A program made the translations under genes and the position numbers. 26,055 nucleotides of DNA, from assembly GCA_043806735.1 (NCBI GenBank), contig JAZDGR010000149.1, positions 1 to 26,055 of the forward strand, written 5' to 3'. The stretch comes from QYOJ01 sp043806735. Lineage in GTDB: Bacteria; Bacteroidota; Bacteroidia; Bacteroidales; FEN-979. This document shows, piece after piece, positions 7,902-14,960 of this stretch (positions within the stretch are counted from its first letter, which is position 1; each line of letters opens with the position of its first letter). The notes under the pieces are model-generated. The model was not told where the DNA came from. It saw only the letters and a program-made list of their open reading frames with translations, and did not search any database.

Positions 7902-10597
7902 TGACGCTTATTCATCTGATAAAGCTGCTTCAGAGGCATATTCTTCTGATCATTCTCGTTCCCCTCATGTTGATGGTTATTGTTTTCGCATTTACTCGCA
8001 AACGAGCCCGGTTGTACGTTTCTGAGACTACTATCTATACAGGGATCACATCCGGTTATTCCGTTCAGCAAGAAACGCGGATTGATGTATACGCCAGTAA
8101 TACCGCTTATGACAACCTCATCAACCTGATGAAATCACGAAATTCTCTGGAAGAGGTATCTGTCCGGTTGCTGGTTCAACACCTGATGCTTGACCATTAC
8201 GATCCCAAATATATACAGCAGGAAAATTACGAAGAACTTATGGCAACGGTTCCTCCAGATATCCTTCAGATCGTTAGAAAGTACAAACGAAGCCAAAAGC
8301 AGCAACAGTATTATAAACCTCCTCAGAAGACTTCTTATTTCAACACAGACGAATCGGAAGATCCAGCCGCTTCCCCATCTGTTAAAGATGCATCAGATCT
8401 GTCCTCCGGCCATAAGAATTCGCCGGATTTCCACATTGTCAACCGTGGGGAGACGATGTACTCCATCGCTAAAAAATACCATGTGAACATCGAGGAGTTA
8501 ATGAACCTGAACTCCTTACGATCCTATGAAGTTGCAGCCGGCCAACGAATCAGAATCAGCCAGAATGTACAACCTTTTGATACGTTAAAAGAGTATCCGT
8601 ACCCTTCGCCTGCAAAAACCCGTGCCAGCGATACGGCTTTCGGAGAAGATTACTACCGTGATATCGATACCACACCCCTCATTACCAGAAAATGGATCAG
8701 CATAGACACGGATCGCCGGGATCAATATGATACCACGACTCCTTATGAACGTTGTGTAAGAGAGCTCCTCGCCTATGGCAATGCAAATGATTACAATTTT
8801 ATCTACCAGCTTTGGAGCTCCGATAATAAATTTTACAGTATCTCCGCCTTATCAAACGTAGCAGTTACCAGAGTCATGGAGAGCGACCTTGTGACGATCC
8901 AATATACCAATCCGGATCCGGGCATTTGCCAACAGACCCTGATCATCCTGACCCAGGTTTTTATCCGCAGTTACAAAGAACTCAGACAACATCAGACAGA
9001 TGCCGTTGTCGCTTACTTTAAAAAGCAGCTGGAAGAAGTAATGAGACGTCTGCAAAGAGCCGAGTATGATCTGCTAGTATTCAACGAAAAAAACTATATC
9101 ATAAACTATTATGAGCAGACAAAAGCAATCGCAGGTATGAAAGAAAACCTGGATCAGGAATATTCCCTGAAACAGATAACGTACGCCTCAGCAGATGCCG
9201 CCATTAAACTGATTGAAAAGAAACTGGAGGCACATGCAAAATTGACGATCAACACCAATGCGATCATGGTGCTGCGATCTGAACTTTCGCAAACAACCAT
9301 GCAGATCGCAAACATTGAAATTGATCTGGGAAACGATTCGGCTACTCTTCTTCAACTGGAAGCGTTAAAGTCGCGGGTGGAATACCTGAAGAAACAGATC
9401 GCGAAAAACCTGGATAATCTCTATATCATCAATAACAGTGTGGAAGGGCTGCCAACCCGAGACCTGCTGCTCTCCTGGCTGGATAACGTAATTGCCTATG
9501 AGGAAAGCAAAGCAGCCATCCGTGTTTTAGCGGACCGGAAGAAACAATTCCAGCGCTATTATGAGATATTTGCACCCCTGGGGGCTGAAATGAAGCGTAT
9601 AGAGCGGTTGATCGGGGTGACCGAGAGTGAGTTCCTTCAGTTGCTTCATGACCTGAACCTGGCAAAGCTCCGCCAGCAGGACGATGAAATGTCCACCAAC
9701 ATTAAGGTGGTGGATTCCCCATATTACCCATTAAAACCGCTGGCATCAAAAACATTGTTCCTGGTCGTGCTTGCGGGAATCATCGGATTTTTCCTCATCA
9801 TTGCAATATTAATCGCACTGGAATATTTTGACACGACAATAAAGACTTCTGAGCGGGCTGAGAGGTTTATCGGGCTCAAGGTAGCCGGGATATACCCCAG
9901 AATCACACAACAATTCTACACAGCTGATCTGGAATTTATCCTTCCCAGGCTGGTGGAGATCATCGCTCAGAACGTCAAACTTGCGTTGCAGCAAACACCT
10001 GAAATAGCTGAAAAAAGACCCCATACGTTACTTTTTTTCAGTACGCTTGACGACGAAGGAAAGACGACTCTGGGACGCGAACTGATCAAAAAGTTAAAAT
10101 CATTCGGGGAAAATGTCCTCTATCTGAATTATTTTAAATCCAGTTCTTCTGTCATTGGGAATGGCTACAGTTCTGATCTCTTGGTGGCTGTACCCGCAGA
10201 TGAAGAGATCCAATACGAGGTGAACGACGGCTTCTTTGAACTGAAAACACTGGAAGATCTGATTCCCGGGTTTGATCTCCTGAAACAGGAACAATATGAC
10301 TATATCCTTGTTGAATTGCCATCCCTGATTAACAATCCCTATCCGCTGGATGTTATTAAACAATTTGATCTTTCATTGCTGGTTGTCAGGGCGAACCGCT
10401 CATGGAAAGAAGCGGATATTATCCAACTGGATTCATTCAAAACCATTTGCAAAATGGATCCTCTTATTCTTCTGAACGGGGTGGAACTCTATTTTCTGGA
10501 TTCGGTTTTCGGTGATGTCCCTAAACCCCGTTCAGAACTTAGAAGAACCCTTAAGCGCATTCTTCTTTTCCAATTCCGGGAGAAGAGCCGTGTGTGA
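7901..10597 (+). CDS. Wzc/Wzz-like polysaccharide co-polymerase with LysM insert and degenerate ATPase domain
   Basis: 898-residue inner-membrane protein. First membrane segment about 13-31; periplasmic part about 35-615 with a LysM domain (about 177-220: HIVNRGETMYSIAKKYHVNI ... GQRIRIS) flanked by low-complexity linkers, then a long coiled coil (about 365-505); Pro-rich Wzz motif before the second membrane segment (VDSPYYPLKPL; about 617-641). The cytoplasmic end resembles a BY-kinase/MinD ATPase: Walker A-like STLDDEGKTT (714-723), Walker A' VLYLNYF lacking its Asp, Walker B YILVELP with Glu for Asp. There is no terminal tyrosine cluster. It likely sets polymer length and links polymerisation to export; the LysM may hold it to peptidoglycan. 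Kinase activity is doubtful. Start ATG overlaps the preceding stop, and the outer-membrane gene product is its probable partner. Confidence 0.88.
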   Translation: MTLIHLIKLLQRHILLIILVPLMLMVIVFAFTRKRARLYVSETTIYTGITSGYSVQQETRIDVYASNTAYDNLINLMKSRNSLEEVSVRLLVQHLMLDHYDPKYIQQENYEELMATVPPDILQIVRKYKRSQKQQQYYKPPQKTSYFNTDESEDPAASPSVKDASDLSSGHKNSPDFHIVNRGETMYSIAKKYHVNIEELMNLNSLRSYEVAAGQRIRISQNVQPFDTLKEYPYPSPAKTRASDTAFGEDYYRDIDTTPLITRKWISIDTDRRDQYDTTTPYERCVRELLAYGNANDYNFIYQLWSSDNKFYSISALSNVAVTRVMESDLVTIQYTNPDPGICQQTLIILTQVFIRSYKELRQHQTDAVVAYFKKQLEEVMRRLQRAEYDLLVFNEKNYIINYYEQTKAIAGMKENLDQEYSLKQITYASADAAIKLIEKKLEAHAKLTINTNAIMVLRSELSQTTMQIANIEIDLGNDSATLLQLEALKSRVEYLKKQIAKNLDNLYIINNSVEGLPTRDLLLSWLDNVIAYEESKAAIRVLADRKKQFQRYYEIFAPLGAEMKRIERLIGVTESEFLQLLHDLNLAKLRQQDDEMSTNIKVVDSPYYPLKPLASKTLFLVVLAGIIGFFLIIAILIALEYFDTTIKTSERAERFIGLKVAGIYPRITQQFYTADLEFILPRLVEIIAQNVKLALQQTPEIAEKRPHTLLFFSTLDDEGKTTLGRELIKKLKSFGENVLYLNYFKSSSSVIGNGYSSDLLVAVPADEEIQYEVNDGFFELKTLEDLIPGFDLLKQEQYDYILVELPSLINNPYPLDVIKQFDLSLLVVRANRSWKEADIIQLDSFKTICKMDPLILLNGVELYFLDSVFGDVPKPRSELRRTLKRILLFQFREKSRV

Positions 10598-10619
10598 GTT
10601 AGACCCAATCAAGGTAAAT

Positions 10620-12008
10620 GTGTTCAGCAAGATCAAGAAGATACTGGTCGAACAAAACTTCCTTTCCTTACTGGGGAACTTCTCTTCTGCTTTACTTGGG
10701 TTTCTGACATTTTTCGTTCTGGTCAGAAGCCTTGACAAAGATCCATTTGGGGAATGGGTTTTATTTATTACTGCTGCTACATTGATAGACATGTTGAGGT
10801 TCGGAATTACCCGGGTTGGTTTGACACGATACCTCTCGGGAGTTTCAGCCGAGGAAAGAAAGCATTATATCGGCTCCAGCTGGCTCATTGGTCTGGTCAG
10901 TATCCTCCTAATCTGTATTCTTCTTTACCCCGTGCTGATCCTCTTTCCTGAGCCAATCAGAAACTCAGGGTTCTACCTCTTCTTTAAATGGTACCCTGTG
11001 TTGGCAATTACTAACCTTCCATGGGGAAATGCCTTATCTATCCTGCAAGCAGATGAGAAATTCGGAAAAATCCTGTTGTTGCGTTTTTTCAACGTTGCCT
11101 GTTTCCTTTTGTACCTTGTTTTGAATTATTTCTTCTGGAGAATGAGTGCGGAATGGGTGGTGATCTGGTATATCATCACCAATGTGCTTACTTCGATGAT
11201 TTCGACTTTCTATAACTGGGATGGATCAAAATATATTTTCCATGCAAAACGGTACACGAATAAGATAACCATTCAATTTGGGAAATACTCCATGGGGACT
11301 TCTATCGGCAGCAGCCTTTTAAAGAGTGCCGACTCGTTTATCATCGGGTTGAGTCCGTTTCTGGGCACAACCGGGGTTGCGCTGTACAGCATACCTATAA
11401 AGTATACAGAACTCATTGAGATTTCTGTCAGAAGCTTCTCTGCTACTGCGTTCCCCAAACTCTCAAAAGCAAGTATCGACAACGATGCGGATCGCTTCCG
11501 GAAGATCTTTTATCAATACGCCGGGGGCTTGACTTTTTTAGTAATACCGGTGGGAATCTTCTTTGCAATATTTGCGAAAGAGTTTGTTTATCTGTTGGGA
11601 GGGAAAGAATACCTGGCCAGTTCAGCAGAACTGGCCATCATCCTTCAGATGTTTATCATTTTTTCCTTTCTGCTTCCCATTGACCGCTTTACAGGAATTG
11701 CTCTGGACAGCCTGAACAAACCCAATAAGAATTTTTACAAAACGATTACGATGACAACCGCAAATGTCATCGGCGATGTGATCGCGGTATTTCTCATTCA
11801 TGCCTTATTCCCATCGATCAGTGTCGTTTCCATTTTGATTTTTGTTTCCATAGGTTCCATTGGTTTCGAAATTATTGGTCTGACCTTTGGTATGTTTCTC
11901 CTGAAACAGCAGGTCGGGACAAAATACCGCCCTATCTTTAAAGAAGGAATTTTGTTTTATAAGGATCTTTACAATAAGTTTTTACGGAAAAAAGATGTAC
12001 CTTTATAA
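10620..12008 (+). CDS. Wzx-like oligosaccharide flippase (polysaccharide biosynthesis/MOP superfamily)
   Basis: About 462 residues with 12-14 predicted hydrophobic segments spread over the full length, starting with KILVEQNFLSLLGNFSSALLG and ending in a Lys-rich cytoplasmic tail. This pattern and the N-terminal segment are typical of MOP-superfamily flippases that move undecaprenyl-linked repeat units from the cytoplasmic to the periplasmic side. Short family-like patches include LRFGITRVGLTRYLSG (first third) and TGIALDSLNKPNKNFY (last third). The start is uncertain: GTG at 10620 gives a family-like N-terminus and lies 22 bases after the Wzc-like stop; GTG 10590 overlaps that stop slightly; ATG 10515/10512 would overlap it by over 80 bases. 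Substrate cannot be predicted from sequence. Confidence 0.82.
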   Translation: MFSKIKKILVEQNFLSLLGNFSSALLGFLTFFVLVRSLDKDPFGEWVLFITAATLIDMLRFGITRVGLTRYLSGVSAEERKHYIGSSWLIGLVSILLICILLYPVLILFPEPIRNSGFYLFFKWYPVLAITNLPWGNALSILQADEKFGKILLLRFFNVACFLLYLVLNYFFWRMSAEWVVIWYIITNVLTSMISTFYNWDGSKYIFHAKRYTNKITIQFGKYSMGTSIGSSLLKSADSFIIGLSPFLGTTGVALYSIPIKYTELIEISVRSFSATAFPKLSKASIDNDADRFRKIFYQYAGGLTFLVIPVGIFFAIFAKEFVYLLGGKEYLASSAELAIILQMFIIFSFLLPIDRFTGIALDSLNKPNKNFYKTITMTTANVIGDVIAVFLIHALFPSISVVSILIFVSIGSIGFEIIGLTFGMFLLKQQVGTKYRPIFKEGILFYKDLYNKFLRKKDVPL

Positions 12009-12046
12009 GTCGGATTGAAATTTACAACACCCGTAAAACGAGTTTT

Positions 12047-12916
12047 ATGATTCCTTCGCTAACTGTTCCTGACTGGGTAAAAAGGAATATCGTTTCATTC
12101 AATGATATCAACGAAATCCCCGAAGCTGTCTTTGCCCGGATCCGGGAAGGATTGTCCATAAAAAAGGCCGAGGACGCGTTCGTTACCATCGGAGTGATTG
12201 CATATAACGAACAAAACACCATTCTCAGTTGCCTTGCTTCGCTCTCGGAACAAAAAACTTCGTTTCCGCTGAGAATTGTCATTTCAAATAATAATTCCAC
12301 CGATCAAACCCAGTATCTGCTTGATAAATGCGGGGCTTTCTCAGTATTTGAGACTAAAAAGGGGACCGGATATGCCAGACAAGCGGCAATGGATGTAGGC
12401 AAAGGAAAATATTTTCTCTGTGCGGATGCAGATTGTATGTATCCCCCCACCTGGGCAAGCGAATTTGCTAAAGCTCTTGAGAAACCTGGTATCTCTGCTG
12501 TCTATAGCGTTGATTCCTACATCCCCACTACTAAAAACCGGGTGGCACTGGCTGTTTATGAGATCTTCAGAGATTTTTCCCTTTTTCTTCGGAGGATCAA
12601 CCGGCCTGAACTTAACGTTGGAGGAGGCAGCTTCGGGATACCATTGGAATTGGGACGAGAGATAGGCTGGCATACAAGGATAAAACGAGGAGAAGACGGG
12701 TCGATGGCCTTTGCCTTGAAAGACTATGGGAAAATAGCCTATTTAAACTCATCACGGTCAAGAATTTGGACAACTACCAGATCTCTGGATGATAAAGGAA
12801 CTTTAATTTCCATGGTATTGGATAAGCTCCGGAAAGAGATTAAACGAGTTCATATATACTTCTTATCTGAAAAGAAAGGTTATCGAGATAAAGAAGACAA
12901 CACTATTAAAGATTGA
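12047..12916 (+). CDS. Glycosyltransferase family 2 (GT-A fold)
   Basis: 289 residues. A 45-residue N-terminal extension precedes the GT-A core: VTIGVIAYNEQNTILSCLAS (nucleotide-sugar binding start, 47-65), ISNNNSTDQTQ, the metal-binding DAD at 127-129 in LCADADCMYPP, and a GED acidic motif at 215-217 (KRGEDGSMA) in the position of the catalytic base. No membrane segment is evident except a weakly hydrophobic patch at about 165-180. It probably adds one sugar to the lipid-linked repeat unit on the cytoplasmic side; donor and acceptor are unknown. It lies 38 bases downstream of the flippase gene in the same direction and so probably in the same transcript. Base composition is close to the upstream genes. 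Confidence 0.88.
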   Translation: MIPSLTVPDWVKRNIVSFNDINEIPEAVFARIREGLSIKKAEDAFVTIGVIAYNEQNTILSCLASLSEQKTSFPLRIVISNNNSTDQTQYLLDKCGAFSVFETKKGTGYARQAAMDVGKGKYFLCADADCMYPPTWASEFAKALEKPGISAVYSVDSYIPTTKNRVALAVYEIFRDFSLFLRRINRPELNVGGGSFGIPLELGREIGWHTRIKRGEDGSMAFALKDYGKIAYLNSSRSRIWTTTRSLDDKGTLISMVLDKLRKEIKRVHIYFLSEKKGYRDKEDNTIKD

Positions 12917-12970
12917 TTCAATAATAACTTCATATATTTCAGATTGGTTGTTCATGATAGAAAACATCAT

Positions 12971-13573
12971 ATGATAGTGACCATCCATCAACCCGAGCAT
13001 TTTCCATATCTGGGATTTTTTCAAAAAATGAAGACTGCTGACCTGTTCATTGTTTTGGACAACGTGCAATATAAAAAAAACAATTGGGTGAACAGAAATT
13101 GGTTCGTTGATGAAAACAACAATAAAAGCTTCTTTACGGTGACAGTCGAATCAAAAGCTTACCATAAAAGCATCAACGAAGTTCTCGTTTCTCCTGATCC
13201 GGTTTGGAAAAGAAAATTATTAACAAAGTTATCTTCACACTACAAGTATGACTTTTCGTCAATCTATGAAGGAGAGAAGCTTGTTGACATCAATATGAAA
13301 GGGCTTGAGTTCTGTCGCGAGAAGTTAGATATTTCTGTTCCAATGATCATGGCTTCATCCTTACCTGTTACAGGAACAAAATCAGATCTCATTCTTAATT
13401 TGTTAAAAGAGGTGAATGCGATTAAGTACATCTCCGGTTCCTTTGGTAAAGAATATCTGGAACTTGATGCATTCAATGATAATCATATTGAAGTTGAATT
13501 TTTCAACCCGGATGTTAAAAATTACCATACCATATTAGAATATATTTTCGGATTTGATGAAATCATCTTATAA
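12971..13573 (+). CDS. WbqC family protein
   Basis: 200 residues beginning MIVTIHQPEHFPYLGFFQKM, the hallmark N-terminus of the WbqC family found in O-antigen and capsule loci; further family-like patches are FIVLDNVQYKKNNWVNRNW and GTKSDLILNLLKEV, then YISGSFGKEYL and FFNPDVKNYH. The enzymatic role of this family is not settled to my knowledge; association with glycan amino-sugar modification is inferred from gene context. The ATG at 12971 was chosen over an upstream ATG at 12944 because it places the conserved IHQPE at residue 5. The C-terminus is short compared with my recollection of the family (about 220-240 residues), ending a few residues after YHTILEYIFG. The next gene, a PIG-L deacetylase, starts 10 bases later. 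Base composition is markedly more AT-rich than the genes upstream of it, and an A8 run lies at 13073-13080. Confidence 0.85.
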   Translation: MIVTIHQPEHFPYLGFFQKMKTADLFIVLDNVQYKKNNWVNRNWFVDENNNKSFFTVTVESKAYHKSINEVLVSPDPVWKRKLLTKLSSHYKYDFSSIYEGEKLVDINMKGLEFCREKLDISVPMIMASSLPVTGTKSDLILNLLKEVNAIKYISGSFGKEYLELDAFNDNHIEVEFFNPDVKNYHTILEYIFGFDEIIL

Positions 13574-13583
13574 AACCATAGCT

Positions 13584-14225
13584 ATGAAAAATGTAATGGC
13601 AATTGGGGCCCATCCTGATGATGTTGAATTCGGCTGTGCCGGAACCTTGGCAAAACATATAAATAATGGGGATAAAGTTACGATTGTACACATGACTTGC
13701 AGTGATAGTATGAATATCTATCATGAGCTGGTTGAGACAAAAGAGACCAGAAAAGCAGAAGCTGAACTGGCCGCAAAAATTATAGGAGCCGATCTGATTA
13801 TCCTGAATTTTCTGGATCAGCTTGTACCATTTGACCGGGAGAGTATTTTCGCTATTGAGAAAATTATTAAAGATTTACATATAAACACCATTTACTCACA
13901 CTGGAATGGGGATTCTCACCAGGATCATATCAATACGCTGAAAAGTGTATTTGCAGCAGGAAGATATATAGACAGCATGTTTCTTTTTGAACAAGTTCCC
14001 TATCCCAGAGTAGGTAAAATTTTCTCTGAAGTAAACTATTATGTGGATATCTCCGACTTTTATGAGATCAAAGAACGATCAATTTTAGCGCATGAATCAC
14101 AGAATATCGGAAGATATCAAAATAAAATCCGTACCGGGATGAGATCGTTGGCAGAATTCCGCGGGAGTCAGTGTAATTGTAAATATGCTGAGGCTTTTGA
14201 AGCAGTCAAGCAAATCATTCGCTAA
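13584..14225 (+). CDS. PIG-L/LmbE family N-deacetylase
   Basis: 213 residues of the LmbE/PIG-L zinc-dependent deacetylase family, which removes acyl groups from GlcNAc-type sugars. Seen: AIGAHPDDVEFGCAGTLAKH near the N-terminus, with the AHPDD zinc/catalytic motif at residues 8-12, and YSHWNGDSHQDHINT with the HxxDH-type zinc ligand in the middle; HESQNIGR and RSLAEFRG follow near the C-terminus as in other members. No signal peptide is seen, so it acts in the cytoplasm, likely on a nucleotide- or lipid-linked amino sugar. The start ATG 13584 puts the motif near the N-terminus; an upstream ATG at 13554 would overlap the WbqC gene. It is the last + strand gene before a convergent operon, with only 8 bases between the two stop codons. 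Confidence 0.9.
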   Translation: MKNVMAIGAHPDDVEFGCAGTLAKHINNGDKVTIVHMTCSDSMNIYHELVETKETRKAEAELAAKIIGADLIILNFLDQLVPFDRESIFAIEKIIKDLHINTIYSHWNGDSHQDHINTLKSVFAAGRYIDSMFLFEQVPYPRVGKIFSEVNYYVDISDFYEIKERSILAHESQNIGRYQNKIRTGMRSLAEFRGSQCNCKYAEAFEAVKQIIR

Positions 14226-14233
14226 CCGTTCAG

Positions 14234-14593
14234 TTACCAGGTTTTTTCGAAACTGGCCTTGTCAAATTTAACGAATCTGTCAATAAAATAACTTGGGTAC
14301 TTTCGGGAAAGCAATAATGGATCTTTATGACCAATTTTATAGATCAATGCCAAAGGCATAAGCAAGAGGAAAAACGTTAAGGTCAGTAAAACAGTATTTA
14401 CAACGAAACCCACCCCTTTCGCTAAGTAATTCCATACGTAGGTTACTTTCCCACTGACCCAGGAGGATAAAATTCCCGTCATTCCAATGATGAATGAAAC
14501 CAGGATAGCCCACTCCCAGGAAAATACCAGGTACAAGAAAATAAATCCCATCGAAATAACAAGGATGACCTCTTTACTTTTTTCTTTCTTCAT
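14234..14593 (-). CDS. SxtJ family small membrane protein
   Basis: 119 residues with Lys/Glu-rich N-terminus, two hydrophobic hairpins (about 9-43 and 61-87) and a C-terminal amphipathic tail (RKYPSYFIDRFVKFDKASFE). The LLTLTFFLLLMPLALIYKIG segment and the D-P-L-x-L motif after it are as I remember from SxtJ-family proteins, which accompany O-carbamoyltransferases, first named in the cyanobacterial saxitoxin cluster. No enzymatic motif is present; it is presumed to be an accessory or anchoring protein for the carbamoyltransferase encoded in the same operon (16041-17909). It starts 9 bases after the DUF5989 gene stop and is the last gene of the minus-strand operon, ending 8 bases from the convergent deacetylase gene. 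Confidence 0.75.
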   Translation of the reverse strand: MKKEKSKEVILVISMGFIFLYLVFSWEWAILVSFIIGMTGILSSWVSGKVTYVWNYLAKGVGFVVNTVLLTLTFFLLLMPLALIYKIGHKDPLLLSRKYPSYFIDRFVKFDKASFEKTW

Positions 14594-14602
14594 GACTCAG
14601 CG

Positions 14603-14752
14603 TTAAAAAAGTGTATAGATAAAGGGGGCAAGGGCGCTCGATCCGCCAAAGACCAGTAAAATCCCGATTAATAAAAGGAACAGAATGATCGGCGCCAGCC
14701 ACCATTTTTTTCGCTCTCTTAGAAAAAGCCATAAGTCCTTAATGAATTCCAT
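14603..14752 (-). CDS. DUF5989 / SxtK-like 49-residue membrane protein
   Basis: A short gene found by translating the minus strand by hand: ATG at 14750-14752, TAA at 14603-14605, 49 residues. The protein has a charged N-terminal amphipathic stretch (MEFIKDLWLFLRERKKWW), one membrane helix (LAPIILFLLLIGILLVFGG) and a short tail SSALAPFIYTLF. This is the classic form of DUF5989 proteins, which sit beside SxtJ and O-carbamoyltransferase genes; I believe SxtK of saxitoxin clusters belongs here. No function is established; it is likely to sit in the inner membrane with SxtJ and recruit or activate the carbamoyltransferase. It begins 7 bases after the remnant gene's stop codon and is 9 bases from SxtJ, so it is co-transcribed with them. 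Confidence 0.85.
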   Translation of the reverse strand: MEFIKDLWLFLRERKKWWLAPIILFLLLIGILLVFGGSSALAPFIYTLF

Positions 14753-14759
14753 CAGAATG

Positions 14760-14927
14760 CTATTTTTTTTGAATGAATGTATTGTTCAATTTCTTTTCCA
14801 CGCGTTGATTGACAAGTGCGCTTGGATGAGCATCATTGAAACTACTTTTTTTGATGCCGTTTTCAACACAAAAGTATGAGATAGTTTTCTGAAAACCTAA
14901 TTTCCCCCCATATCCTTGAAAGGCTGC
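14760..14927 (-). pseudogene. Remnant of an SGNH hydrolase (C-terminal fragment, no start codon)
   Basis: On the minus strand an open frame of 55 codons ends with TAG at 14760-14762 and is bounded upstream by an in-frame TGA at 14928-14930, with no ATG or plausible start. The translation contains YFCVENGIKK, then FNDAHPSALVNQRVEKKLNN. This aligns with the C-terminus of the intact SGNH hydrolase next to it (DFCSEHGIPA then YPYDGHPNPIANSYYARKLH): same FC-x-E-x-G-I and D-x-HP-x-x-x-x-N block V elements. It is best read as the tail of a second SGNH hydrolase whose 5' part has been lost, lying between the intact hydrolase and DUF5989. Other frames of 14928-14960 show no clear continuation. An unusual short functional peptide is possible but less likely. 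Confidence 0.6.
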
Positions 14928-14960
14928 TCAAGGAACTAAAACACTGCTGATAAACCTCTT

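Noticed and set aside
12032..12049. Short inverted repeat around the start codon of the glycosyltransferase at 12047
   Set aside because: Arms CGTAAAAC and GTTTTATG leave only a 2-base loop and include a mismatch; too weak to claim control of translation.
14226..14233. Bidirectional terminator between convergent genes
   Set aside because: Only 8 bases separate the stop codons and no stem is visible.
14685..14879. 64-residue + strand open frame
   Set aside because: Antisense to DUF5989 and to the SGNH remnant, both better supported on the minus strand.
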